Part shown: piece after piece, positions 22,701-34,394 of the stretch
How the letters are laid out: every line of letters begins with the position of its first letter
Numbering within the stretch: position 1 is the first letter of the stretch
From: Hysterium pulicare CBS 123377
Taxonomy: Eukaryota > Ascomycota > Dothideomycetes > Hysteriales > Hysteriaceae
Length of the DNA: 60,162 bases
Assembly: GCA_000467715.1 (NCBI GenBank)
Contig: AJFK01000548.1
Span: 1-60,162, forward strand
Direction: 5' to 3'
The notes under the pieces: generated by a model
Database searches by the model: none
What the model was told of the DNA's origin: nothing
Seen by the model: the letters and a program-made list of their open reading frames with translations, nothing else
Position numbers and translations under genes: made by a program

Positions 22701-25700
22701 GCTACGAGCTCTGGTGGAGACCATGCACTTAGAAAGTGCAGGGCATTGGAACCATCACTACTTTTGATTCCAGGATCGACTCCGTATTCTATTAATCTCT
22801 TGACCAAGGTAACAAGCCCCGCCCGGGTGCACTGGTGAACTAAACGGCAGTCTTGTAGCGTGTCATGAGTAGAGTGTGCTTGGTCCAGTAAAAGTAGGCT
22901 CGTTGACTCTTTGCCGGCAATAATTGCTTCCAACAATGGCGTATTACCTTCACCAGATGGCTTTGATAATTCCGGGCTAGATGAACCATACTTTTCAATG
23001 AGGATCTCGAGGGTTCTCACTGCACCACAGCGAGCCGCCTCATGCCAAGCGGTCCGGCCCGAACTGTCCTCGCTCCTGGAACATCCCTCGTTGTTTACGA
23101 GCATCCGAATGATATCGTCGTGCATTAATGTAACACACTCGTAGAGGGGCGTCCTTCCAGTAGTGGTAGTAATCCCGGCATCAGCTCCGCTGCCTAACAA
23201 GAACTTCATGACCTCGATTGAATGATGCTTAGCTGCAAAATGAAGTATAGTTCCCTCGGTATTTGGGACCGACATGTTCACATTGTATCTGGGATCCCCG
23301 CGAAGTTGCTCCAATAATTCTCGTTGGTCAAATTTAATCATATGATGTATCCTTTCATAAAACAAAGAGTCGGATATATCCAAGGCAGTATCGTGGTGTT
23401 GATGTTTCAAAAGTTTTTGGTTCGCTTCCACCCCCTTTTCACGCGCCAGCTTCAGCAGCTCTATTTTGGCACCAGATGAAATACATACATCATCAATACC
23501 GTCTAAAAAATCAAAAAGTTGCAGTAGCTCCTCCTTTGACTCCATTAATCCCATGAAGCTAATGAAGTCATGACGTAGGGGTGCTCCATGGCTGATAACC
23601 TGGAATAAAATGCAAGATTCGTCAAATACTCCCACACTGGCCCCCCATGCAAGAGAGTACCCTCCGTGTGGGTCCTCAGTGCCACAATTAGCCCCGGCAT
23701 TGATGAGGAGGCTAACAGTCGATTTTGCATCTGAGGAGTCTATGTTGTGATCGTGGTCAGCGTCGTAGTCTTCAATACCAAAAATGTTACACCCTAATAC
23801 GGCACACCGTAGTGGTGAACCAATCTTGGAGATTTGATTAACGTCGCATCTTTCTTCATTCAAGAGCCATTGACAGAGGATTTGCACATGTAAAAGTGCG
23901 GCGAAGTGAAGTGGCCGAAAATCGCCAGCCGAGGTCTTGGATAAGATCTCTGCGTACATATGTTCATATTGGGGGTCAGAACATCTCCAGGCACCCCAAA
24001 AGTACCCCAGGGAAGCGTTGATAAAGTTCAAAGACTTTTTGGGATGGAAAAGCCGTTTTCCCAGGATTAGGAAGTTACTATCCTCCCAGGCTCCGTGCGC
24101 ATAGTCTGGCCATGCGTTCGCTGCGTGTTCATAGAAAGGGTTTTTATCATCTCTTTCTTTTATGGCCTGGAATGTAGATAGGGGCGGTACCCTGAATTCA
24201 GGAAAGTTCAGGTATCTCAGGCATGTTTTCGCAAGGTAAGTCTGATCCGAAGGGCATATGTGAAATTTCCTTAGAAACGAATCTTCTGATCCAATGGTCT
24301 GGAGATATTCCTGGACACTGAAGTGAGCGAGTTCGAGGAAGTCTCCTGATTTTCGTACTAGACTACTACAGGCACGTAGAAGCTCCTCCTCCTCTGGCTT
24401 CGCCTCTTGGTCAAGGCATTCCATGTCATCTTCGATTGAAAGTGCTTCCAAAAGAGCTGAAGTTTTCAGGCATGGAGTTGCATGAATAATCCATCGCAAG
24501 GTCGTCTGCACGAGATGAACTACGGGCTCTTTCTCGCGAATCCTCCGTAATATCCTCTCGTACGTCGCGTTGAGAGTTTTGGGAAGCTCATTTAATGCCT
24601 TTCGTTTGCTAGCATCAGTGGGTAGTTCGCATAAGTGGTCAAGCTGGCAAGCGACCCAGCGAAACCTAGACACGGTCAAATTACTACTAGAAGCATTTTT
24701 TATGACAAACTTCAGGATCAACTTACATTCCAGCCGCTTTTGAGATCAAGTGGTCCACGATTTCGTCCTTCAGTGCAGGATTCCGTATCCGGAGCTTTTT
24801 GGCCTTACTTCGCTCCTCAATTTCGGCCCTAACGTAGTGTTCGATGTCTTCGGTATGTGCAGCGACCTCTATATGCTTACAATCCTGCCCTAACGCGTTA
24901 CAGATCTCTGGCTCAGGCCTACTTAGTAGAGCAATTGCTATGTTACCGTGGGTCTCAGATACTAAACGTTTTAATGCAAGCGCGGCTTCTTCAGTGTTGT
25001 CGCCGCATTCGTCCAGCCCATCGATCACAATTCGCACGTCGTCAAAACTGGAAGTAATTGCTTTCACGACTGAAACTAATCCTTCGACATTTGGCTTCTT
25101 GGCAAGTTGATCTTTTGGGTGTAGAACATCATGATATCTCTTCAAACATTCGAAGCTTTCTTCCTGCTGCCGAGCGATCTGAGACGCCAACGACGCGAGT
25201 ATATTGACTACGGTCTGACTATCCGGCTTTTTGTAGTCGCAGAAAAAGTAAGCAACCGCTCTGGATGAGCTCGCTCTTGTACGGCATTCCTGGATGATTA
25301 AGCCGGACAGGACTGTCTTGCCGGCACCAGGAATGCCGGTCAGCCATATGCTTGAACCTCGATCCTGCATCCATTGACGAAAGATATCGCCCTCGGTAAG
25401 CCAGAATCCAGTAGTCGGGTGACGGAGTTTCAAACTGGTCTGGTAATTTTCTGAAGGATCGAAATAGAGAAAGAAGCGGAGAATGCGCTGGCGCTCTTCG
25501 TCTAGCCTAATCCGGGTTTCCAATTTCTGTTTGGTGCGAAGCATGTCCTGCATCTCGATGAGGTTCTCGGTTATGTCTTTTTGAGCCGAAAGTAATTTGA
25601 AAAGTGTCACTATGCTGTCTGCGGAAAGAGCAAGGCTGAGGATCTGTTGGTGGCGCCTAAGATCCTCAAGAATAGATTCCGTTTCCTGCGATGAGAAAGG

Positions 25701-26036
25701 CCACTTTAACTTTCGTACGGAAGCGAGAAGTTTTCGGTCTTTTGGGAGGTCGAACTCGTCGAGTTTTGTCTTGACTTTGTGGAGTAAGGCACGACAGGAG
25801 TTGACATGATCCATTCGAATCGAGGTCCTCAGTGTCCCATCATTTTCAAGTTCTTCAGCGACTACACGAAGATTGTGAAGAACACCGTTCAGGGACCCAA
25901 TCTCTTCTTTGAAATCGGTTATTTCTTTCTTCGCATTTTTGACCGATTTTACATAGTGAAAGATTCTTCGAAAGACTGTGTCTCCAAGAGATGTCAATCC
26001 CGCGATAGAAGCAGCCACGGAGAGGGGGTCAGCCAT
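19755..26036 (-). CDS. NACHT-ankyrin STAND (NLR-like) protein
   Basis: Three exons: 26036-24727, 24665-21021 and 20961-19755. Donors are GTAAGT and acceptors are TCTAG and ACAG, phases agree, and the product is about 2,053 residues. The N-terminus (MADPLSVAASIAGL...) is the fungal STAND N-terminal (Helo-like) domain. The NACHT module has Walker A GIPGAGKT (234-241), Walker B RIVIDGLDEC (335-344) and a sensor-like ALLSRPE (369-375). A winged-helix-like region follows (KAAGMFRWVACQLD across the first intron). The remaining roughly 1,500 residues are ankyrin repeats with intact cores such as TPLHIAALKG and TALHYAA. In this family NTP binding couples ligand sensing by the repeats to an N-terminal death or signalling domain. 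No frameshift is seen, so the gene appears functional. The HET gene is nearby. Confidence 0.92.
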
Positions 26037-26719
26037 AATGTGGATCGATCTAGTAACCTAGGTTGTTTGTCTGCAGCACACAAGTTGACGTGCGATTATA
26101 ACGAGGCGGAAAGGAACCGCAATGAAGTAGCCTACCCTGAGAAATTCGACCAAGAGATCATATTCAGCAGGGCTGGACTCAGGCTTAAATGCTGCTGTCT
26201 GCCAAGGCCAACGAGGCTGATTACTGAAGCCTGGAAGCATTTTGCAGTCTGAACAGCCAATTGAGAACGAGTGTGACCTGACAGTATGCACCTGCAGAGC
26301 CAGAAGACAGATCAACTCGAAATTGCTCGGTTCCTAAGGCACAAATACCCAGCGGAAATACGCCTGGGGAACCTTGGAAAGGATATGAGTGGTTTGAATG
26401 TTACGCCCCACATAGGACCTTGCTCAGCCTTGCATGTATTTCAGCTGAACAGGCCACCAAAAAGTGCCTTGCGAGCCAGAGGGTGTAGGACCAGAAAATC
26501 GAGTGGTGCGGTCAAGCATATTGCTGAAAGCAAATTCACGGAAGGGAGGGCCTGACAGCGACAATCGCGGAAGTCAGGCTAGGATCACGTGAAACGAACA
26601 CACTGACCGCTCGTCGAATAGCATTCGAACTGTAACTGCAAATAGGGACTGATTAAGAGGAGTAAAGATCCCAAGCAGTTTATCTTTTCAAAGCAACTTT
26701 CTTCTTACTCCATAGCCTT

Positions 26720-27215
26720 CTAAATGTGAGGACGGAGGGTTTGGGAAGATAACGAGTAGTAAGTTGTGGTGTAGATCACCTCCATCACTACTATTCCCTT
26801 CTTATTAAGAATCCTTTGTGTCTCTTGAAAGTTCATCTCACAATGATATGACCTTCCACATTCAACCGTTTTTCGCCACGTCCTGGTTCTCTTCCTCCCC
26901 CGAATACATGCCCATACCATTTGGGAGCCCATGGATCCTCCGAGGTGGGATTCTCAAACCAATAGCCTCGTCTTTATTCGAACGACCGAAAAGTCATCGT
27001 TTGATAAATCCCCGACTTTTGGTTACCCAGGAAGGTAGTCCATGATGCCATTTATTGCCATTGCCGTACAAGGGGCATATCGCATACTAGTGGCTTGCTT
27101 GAATTCAGGTCTCGGACTCGGTGGCATGCTGTGAGGAGCGGGAGAAGTCCGAGTAAGATAGGGCTTTTATAAACGAGAGATTCTCTTGCGGAGCAGCAGG
27201 TGATGATTATGTAAG
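26720..27215 (-). repeat. solo copy of the left-array module
   Basis: Minus strand: TATAAAAG at about 27171-27164, then a leader ending in CTCACAGCATGC (about 27135-27124), which matches the CACTCAGCATG start of array copies. Downstream the body includes the GATGGAGGTGATCTAC-type box at about 26788-26766. A 70-codon frame (26932-26720) carries KKGIVVMEVIYTT, resembling EKGEAMILSITAL of the array copy at about 2850. The order of boxes is the same as in the array. Confidence 0.5.
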
Positions 27216-27816
27216 ACTGGGCTTGCAATTACTACCCCTTCTCTCCTGCAACGATATAAATCCCGATCTGATTCGCGATCGCAGGTACCGAAAATAACAT
27301 GGGCTTTTTTGTCTAGGCGGATCTAGATTGCTACAATCTCCATCGCTATGGGGCTCTGTCGGCTTTCAGGAGATTTTTTAAGGTGGTGTACGGCACTGAG
27401 GTGGCGAGATATGACAATACTAATCCATTAAGGGTGAATTCGAGCATCCGAAGGTGCTGATAATTATCCTCTTCATCAAATGCTTTTGATCGTTTGGAGT
27501 ACTCGGCTCCAAACCAGTTTCTATTCCACTACATGATCCATCTTGCTTCTGGTTGTTGAAGCTGTTCGGTGCGCCGGACTACCAATACCACATAGCACGC
27601 AAAGTAGCACATCGATATTGATGCGCACAATCAACGTGACTCCGACGAGAACATCAGGCATTTTCGGCCCCCGATTTGGGCAAAACAGTCATAAAGTGGT
27701 CGTCACGGAAGTTGGCTCGCAAGCACGCGTCAAGTGAATCTTTCACGTTTTCTGATTTACCACGAAAATTTGCGACGTGATGTAAGGAAACAATAATTGG
27801 TTCGGCGGGGAGGAGA

Positions 27817-27880
27817 GTGTTTTATAGACCGAAGAGATTCCGCGAACGTCCTGGAGATTATATACTCTGCGTGAGTTACT
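27817..27880 (-). promoter_or_regulatory. isolated array-like TATA module
   Basis: Minus strand: a GTAACTCACGC-like upstream site (about 27880-27870), GTCTATAAAACAC (about 27829-27817), then a pyrimidine-rich CTCTCCTCCCC leader. A similar but weaker GTCTATAATACC box lies at about 28623-28612. No body boxes are convincingly aligned. Confidence 0.3.
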
Positions 27881-29410
27881 AATCTCTCCACATTTGCTTT
27901 AAGAAGCCATAAAAAAGCTCCTATTCCTTTGACTACAATCCGCGCAAACTTTAGCAGATGCTCGCTTTTCATGATCAGAAACTAGCCCGTCGCATGACAG
28001 CCAATTCGTTGTGCTGGATTGGAACTTAGGAAGCTGTTCTACAACACCTTCAAAGCGCAAACATGTTCTTTCGGGGATCCAAAAATTCACAGCGACTTCT
28101 CTATGGGATCGTGTTTGAACTAAGCTTTCGAATATGGAGTTGTGAGGAGGTCGGACTTGCTGGATGGCAAGAGCAAAAGCAGTCTGCGCGTGGCGATATG
28201 ATCCGCGGCGAACGGGGAAACCGATGCGGACCATTTCTGTAGAAAATAATGATACTGAGCTTCGACATCAGATACTTCTCTGTTCTCAATAGCAATGAAC
28301 TTTTCGAGGTAACGAGCTGATCTTTCCAATCAAGCGTGGGTCTTCCCTCCCGTCCACATCAGCCGTTTCCCAGGCGATTTTGAGAACTGTTAGATATCCT
28401 TTCTTTCAGTGGAATGCAGAGCTTTCTGGCTCCTGTTGGTAACCCGCAACACACATGTAGGGATTCTCCAACGCACCATAGCCAGATTTACTGAGCGCTA
28501 CTGCATGGAAAGCACATCAATTCTTCGGTGACCTGTTGATGCCGAACAGGCATTAAGAACCCAGTGAGATGCTATGAAGAAATATAAGGTAGGGTTGAAA
28601 GTGAAGGTGGAGGTATTATAGACTCACTGATAGATAATGTATGAACATTTCAAATTTGCTTACCAATCATATACTTCCTACGCACCGTAGGAAGATATAT
28701 TAATTCTTACATAGTACAGCTTCATCATCGCAGCAACAGGTGTTCGATGATCGAAGCTAGACCTGTGGTTGATACCGTTATTACTGAATCGCCATAGGAC
28801 TGGTAGCTCTTCGGAAACACAAAGATACCAGGCCACACGGCCACAATTCCATGCATTGTGTTCTGGGGGGATCAATTGTGTAGAAAAATGGAGGTTGCGA
28901 TGCTCTTGTACGATCGAACTTTTGAGCTGAGAGTGGGTGGAAGCAAGCTATAATAATGAGACGCGTATTGAATGTGATGAAGCTTCGCAGCATATGCTCC
29001 CTATAACCTTTTTCAGAGAAAGGTCTCCGCAACCGTATGACACTTCCCAACATCAGTTTTTTTCAGGCTTTGACACGAGTTTTTGAGCCTGCAACGTATG
29101 ATTCGTGTACCTTGCCCGCTTTGGACATGGCTTCGCCTAAGTCTCGATTGTCTACATGCAAGAGCTGATGGGCATTGAGAGATACCACACCAAGCCGGGA
29201 ACGGACTAGACTATCTTGCGAACACGTGATGCCGAGACTAGTCCCTGTCAAATCTCCCTTCGCGTCACGAACTTTGGCTCTTTACGCGGAGTCTCAGTTC
29301 GAAAAGTTTAGAAATGCACTCAACCACATAATTCACTTCTGCCGAGTCTGTCTTCTTAGACACTCTTACACAGGAAGCACACCTAATAGTTATCCCCTCC
29401 AGCCCTCAAA

Positions 29411-30743
29411 ATGGGATCCCGGCTCCACAATGCCCCCATCGTCCTCGACAACGGGAGTGGAACGATTCGAGCAGGCTTCGCCGGACAAGATGTGCCAAAA
29501 TGCTACTTCCCATCATTTGTTGGACGGCCGAAGCACGTACGAGCAATGGCTGGAGCTTTGGAGGGAGATGTCTTCATTGGGCCACAAGCGCAACAGTATA
29601 GGGGGCTCTTCAAGATCAATTACCCGTTAGAGCATGGCATTGTCACCGATTGGGACGATATGGAGAGGATATGGCAGTACGTGTACACGGAAGAGTTGAA
29701 GACAGTCAGCGAAGATGTAGGTTTTGGATTCCACTCGACATTCACATGGAGCAGACGCAGAGTCCAAGACTAATACGATTTCTATTTGCTTGACAGCATC
29801 CAGTCCTCCTCACAGAACCACCTCTGAACCCGCGCGAGAACCGCGACACGGCTGCACAGATTCTATTCGAGACCTTCAACGTCCCCGCACTCTACACCTC
29901 CGTCCAAGCCGTCCTCTCACTATACGCCTCTGGGAAAACAACAGGAATTGTCCTAGACTCTGGCGATGGGGTATCCCACGCTGTGCCAGTATTTCAAGGA
30001 TTCGCCATTCCCAACAGTATTAGACGGATAGACGTGGCGGGAAGGGATGTAACAGAACATTTGCAGCAACTGCTGAGAAAAAGTGGAAAAGTATTCCACA
30101 CCAGTGCGGAGAAAGAGACGGTCAAACAAATCAAAGAGCAGACGGGCTATGTTGCGTTGGACCCCGCTAAAGAGGAGAAGGAGTGGTCGGGTAGTGCCGC
30201 GCGGACAGACGGGAAGAGCGTCGAGTACACATTGCCAGATGGACAGAAGCTGAAGGTAAGCCTATGGAGCTGTGGAATGGCATGTCGCATACGCTGACAG
30301 AGACAACCTAGATTGGCGCAGAGCGGTTTCGCGCACCAGAAATTCTCTTCAATCCTGAAATCATTGGGCTTGAGTATCCTGGCGTGCATCAAATTGTCGT
30401 CGAGGCCATACACCGGACAGACATGGACTTGCGCAAGTCGTTATATGGAAATATCGTTCTCTCCGGAGGTTCCACGTTGACTAAGGGATTCGGTAACAGA
30501 CTTCTTCACGAAGTCCAACGTCTGGCGGTGAAGGACATGCGAATCAAAATACTGGCACCTCCTGAGAGGATCTACACTACGTGGACTGGCGGAAGCATTC
30601 TCGCTGGTCTGAGCACGTTCAAGAAGGTTAGTTTCCAGTCATCGACAGGGGCTCGAATGCATCGCTAATGTTCAAATCAGATGTGGGTTGAGAAGGACGA
30701 ATGGCAGGAGAATCCAGACATCATCCACACCAAATTCGCCTAG
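29411..30743 (+). CDS. ARP1: actin-related protein 1 (centractin), dynactin subunit
   Basis: Four exons, 29411-29716, 29797-30255, 30312-30626 and 30681-30743, all joined at codon boundaries, give 380 residues, the usual Arp1 length. Visible signatures are [13 protein letters not shown] (13-25), the centractin-specific [16 protein letters not shown] and [21 protein letters not shown] at the first junction, [13 protein letters not shown] for nucleotide binding, [14 protein letters not shown], and the C-terminal [17 protein letters not shown] joined to MWV. Arp1 forms the short actin-like filament of dynactin, the cofactor of cytoplasmic dynein, and in hyphae it supports nuclear migration and vesicle transport. 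A CTAAT branch site is visible in the first intron. Confidence 0.96.
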
Positions 30744-32204
30744 ACGAATCGTGCGGTACCGCAATCGCTAATTCGTCTGGAACGCCAACCTCCACAATAG
30801 GAGTGCAGACCGTCTTCCGCCTCCGCAAAACCTCAACACCTTCGGGAAGGCTGCATGACGCTTGCGACGGGCTTTAGTCATGGAATCGGACTTGCTGTCC
30901 CGGGAGGTTCAAAAGTCACGTAACCGGCAACCACAATAGCGCATGTTGGAGGATCTACGTGTCATCTCAACATCTTCGCGCTTCCTCTAACGGCTCGGAG
31001 AGCACCTGCGGGTACTAAAATAATGTTTATTTCCCCGCATTCTGACTGCAAATTTTCTGATTTCTGTTACTAACCCCCTACCAAGCTGCATTGTCTAGAT
31101 GTAAGGAGCTTCGATTTTCGGTTGGCGTGCATTTATGGCGTTACAGTCCGGCTGTTCCATGGCTTTGGGATACCCTTTGGCAGCATGTGTGGTTCAAGCG
31201 TGTTGATCGATGGGATTGTTGTGGGGCGACTATGGGCTTCTCGACTCCGTGCCAAGCATCGTGAGATTCCTTCGGGATTGTCAGCACCCCAAGACCTGAT
31301 GACGGATGTCAGAGTTGAGTCATTTGAGGCGAGGTTGCCTTGCTTAGACAGACACCAGACAACTAAGCAGCTAAGAATAATCTACTCGAAACAAATCACG
31401 TCTTTCATTTGGCTCATTTCATCATTATTCAGCTCGAGTCCGACAGGCTGGGAAGGCAATGAAGCCAGCTTTTTCGCTGTCGCCGAGCATGAGTAGAGCC
31501 CTGTGACCTCGCCTCAATTTCGGAATCGACGAGCAACGTCACCGCCCAATTCGCTTCGGTAACCGGCATGCTGCACTTTCTGATTTGTCTACAGACAATC
31601 CCTTGCAATGTGAGAATTGTTCCTGCAGAAGCGAACAAAGCAAAATTGTACAATATGCACTTGAGAAATCCCGTCACGTTCAAGACACACGGAGCCCGAG
31701 ACAAGGCGACGAAAGGCGAGGTGAAAATCTTTTCAGCCGCCGGCCTCTTGGGCTGCCGACAAGCAAGCGATGGCACGTTTCGCAGCTTGCTTGGTCGGTG
31801 GACAAGATGGTCTCTGCTGTCGCAATTGCGCTCAAACATCGCGATGGCGGCTTTATGCAGCATTTCTGTTACCCCCAGGAAACTGCGGTGGTGATCATGT
31901 GTGGTGAATCGGCCAGTAGGAGGTCGAAGCACCGGGACGCTATTACGAAACGTCGACGCTGCCAAGCCCAGCTGCGGTTCCATTCTCTCTCTTCGCTGCA
32001 CTCCGCCCCAGAGAAATGAATGGCACTTTGGACGCGCCTGACCTTCATCATGCCGTTAACTGCAAAGCGTGCGCAGAAACTATTATTGCCCAGCCAAGGT
32101 TACCAACACGCTGACCCTGCCTGCGTGACATGCAATTTTCAAGTTCCTTTGTGTCATTGACTCTTCGGCTCCCCTGCAGAAATTCCACGATGCTGCCTTG
32201 CCCG
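30744..32204. other. intergenic, no gene recognised
   Basis: About 1.5 kb between Arp1 and the TATA box of the next gene. Several overlapping frames on both strands at 31.1-32.0 kb lack domains. This is consistent with a long fungal upstream region. Confidence 0.45.
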
Positions 32205-32212
32205 TATATAAG
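32205..32212 (+). promoter_or_regulatory. TATA box of the GRGGAGN-repeat gene
   Basis: TATATAAG lies 176 bp upstream of the ATG at 32388, followed by a C/A-rich leader (CACATCAACACACACC) typical of a strongly transcribed fungal gene. Confidence 0.6.
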
Positions 32213-32387
32213 CCCCAGACGGGCTGCCGACTCTAGACCTTACATTCACATCAACACACACCAAGATTAACTGATTCTTCTGCCAAACAACTTGACTATT
32301 TCGTGTCTACCAAAGCTTCAAGTCTTGATCACACACAACAACATTCGATCAACTTCTTCACCAACCATCAAACAACCAAACTTCGAA

Positions 32388-32852
32388 ATGCCATACCAAA
32401 TCACCGAGCCACACCCGTCCGTCTCCAACACCAGCTACATCCACGCTGGTCGCGGTGGTGCCGGTAACATCGCCCGCGTCAACCCAAAGAACATCACCTC
32501 TGGACAAGACGCCACGGGACCCGCCTCTCGCATCAAGCTCACTCCTCCTCCATCCACCGCCTACTTCACTTCCGGCCGTGGCGGCGCAGGCAATGTCCAC
32601 CGCGAAAAGGAGCGCGCCATGTTCAGCTTTGACGAGGAACTCGCCCAACAGCAGCGCTTGATGGAGCACGCAGCCCCTGTCTACCACATCGGCCGTGGTG
32701 GCGCCGGAAACGCAGTCGATGAGATGCATCCACGTGCTGCGCGCCAGAACTCAGCTTCCTCCCACATGAGCGTCGACAGCAATGCATCCAACGGTGCACG
32801 ACGCAGCCTCGAGGGTGCATGGCACCGCGTCAGCAAGCAGTTCACCCGATAG
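32388..32852 (+). CDS. DUF3602 / Par32-like GRGGAGN-repeat protein
   Basis: One exon encodes 154 residues. Three copies of the glycine-rich signature GRGGAGN occur at 21-27, 63-69 and 102-108, each preceded by an aromatic or Ser/His residue (YIHAGRGG, YFTSGRGG, YHIGRGG). This is the hallmark of the fungal DUF3602 family, which includes yeast Par32, a phosphoprotein linked to TOR/nitrogen-dependent control of ammonium transporters. The rest is polar, Ser-rich and probably disordered. The ATG at 32388 has a good context and follows a long leader. An in-frame ATG at 32292 would add 32 residues of leader-like sequence and is less likely. The exact function in this organism is unknown. Confidence 0.85.
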   Translation: MPYQITEPHPSVSNTSYIHAGRGGAGNIARVNPKNITSGQDATGPASRIKLTPPPSTAYFTSGRGGAGNVHREKERAMFSFDEELAQQQRLMEHAAPVYHIGRGGAGNAVDEMHPRAARQNSASSHMSVDSNASNGARRSLEGAWHRVSKQFTR

Positions 32853-34394
32853 AGAATTCGACATCTCGACTTTTTCCATCACTGCTGCTTCGGTTCTGAG
32901 GAGTTCATCTACTGGCATTCATGGTTTACGGCATTTTCTATATGATAGCGAGCTGGTTCTGATTCTCGCATCATCTCATCAATCAAATCATCAGCAAGGC
33001 GTCTGGGGCATCATTCATCATCAGCATCAAACTTCCGGGCTATTTCAGCAACCCGGAGTTATTTTGGCATTTCATCACTCAATTCAAAAAGTATCTCTTG
33101 TTTTTTCTAAAGTTACGACAATCATCACAACCGGCGAGGAGTTCAGGGAAAAAGCACCCAGGGGACCTTTTTATACCCCAGGCAGGCACCTTGAAAAAGT
33201 CATACTCCTCGTGACGAGGGCTTCAGCATTTTGTTATCACAACCAGCGGTGGATATACCCTTTTCCCCGGTGAGGGCTTCAGATGGACCATCTGGAATAT
33301 ATTTGGGTTTCTCGTTTTGAGGTATATAATTAGCGACTATTGTTCGCAATGATAATATCAAACTTGTTCCTGCAAAACTCCTTTGACTCTTCTTGATATC
33401 TGTGATCTCTGCTTATCCTCGTGAACCACCCGGGTTTCAGAATTCGTCATTTCGGAGTATAGGTCCGCATCTACCGTCTTCTTTCCCACCAGCGTACAAA
33501 GCCGATTCAGACTCGGTACAAGGCGTTAAAGCAAGTTGCCGTCCTGGAGCCTATTCAGAAAGTACCTTGTAGAATAGCCTCTATCCATACTTGTCCGCCC
33601 ATGGAAGTTCCGTAGTACGTGAATCTGCAGGCTTTAATTGAAGCTTACCACCCAGAACCCATTAAACTACAAACCACGAGCATAGCTTCACAATACCCCA
33701 GCTTTCCACCGCAAAACCGTTGGCCCGGCACATACGCCCATCTCCCGAGCGAAAATCCAGGCGGCCCGTGCACGCTATCTACTCGCCACAGTCGCTCTTA
33801 CATCATGTGGCTGTGCGCACGTGCGAGGTGAGATTTTCTTTCTCCGTTTAGTTAACAAGCAGGGTTTGGTTCCTGATGTCATGGATTGTTGGTGTTTGAG
33901 GAAGACTGGAAATCTAGATCTTGACAAATCCCGGGGGTGATCTTGATAGTTGTTCATGTGGTCCGGGAGATGGGCCGGACCATACAGCGTGAAGGGGTGA
34001 TGGGATGAAGGATGTGTGTCTACGTTCGAAATTTTGGAGAAAATCATATTTATTTTATCTCGAGATCCTTCGAATATAACTTGTTGAAATGTTGTGAGGG
34101 CTAATTGTAGTATAGCAGAGACTTCATTCAATTATTCTCACGTTACTGGAGGTCTGAGGAACATGGCAGTATCCGTTGAAGCACCTAGGTAGCCTATCCC
34201 TGCTTTACAAGAACTCTTTATACTGCACCCATTTCCCACTCTCAATGTCACTTAGACTGATCGGACGCCTCGAGTTTGGCGAGGGGTTTGGGAGCTTTCG
34301 GACGAAGACTCGAAGTAGACTCTGACTATATTGAGCAACAGAAGTACTTATTAATGTCGCGAAACTATCCGTCAAACATACTTTGCTGCTTAAC
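32853..34394. other. intergenic holding one copy of a dispersed repeat
   Basis: No gene recognised. Positions 33463-33597 match 48984-49126 (listed separately). The remainder contains 3' UTR-like AT-rich sequence after the GRGGAGN gene and downstream sequence of the nuclease gene. Confidence 0.45.
33463..33597. repeat. dispersed repeat, copy 1
   Basis: The core at 33494-33540 (acaaagccgattcagactc ... aaagcaagttgcc) and the tail (cctctatccatacttgt) align with 49015-49066 and 49107-49126. The order and spacing are the same and similarity is high in the core. No long frame and no obvious terminal repeats are present. It could be a decayed SINE, MITE or solo-LTR fragment. Confidence 0.5.

Larger units (their letters stand above)
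26037..29410. other. gene-poor interval with dispersed copies of the array module
   Basis: No domain-bearing frame is seen across 3.4 kb. Three places (26.7-27.2, about 27.8 and about 28.6 kb) carry TATA and leader sequences like those of the left-edge array. The rest is unremarkable AT-balanced sequence with short frames. Confidence 0.45.

Noticed and set aside
31429-32019. Frames of 108-190 codons on both strands
   Set aside because: They overlap each other, lack domains and lie in an upstream region; no evidence favours either strand.
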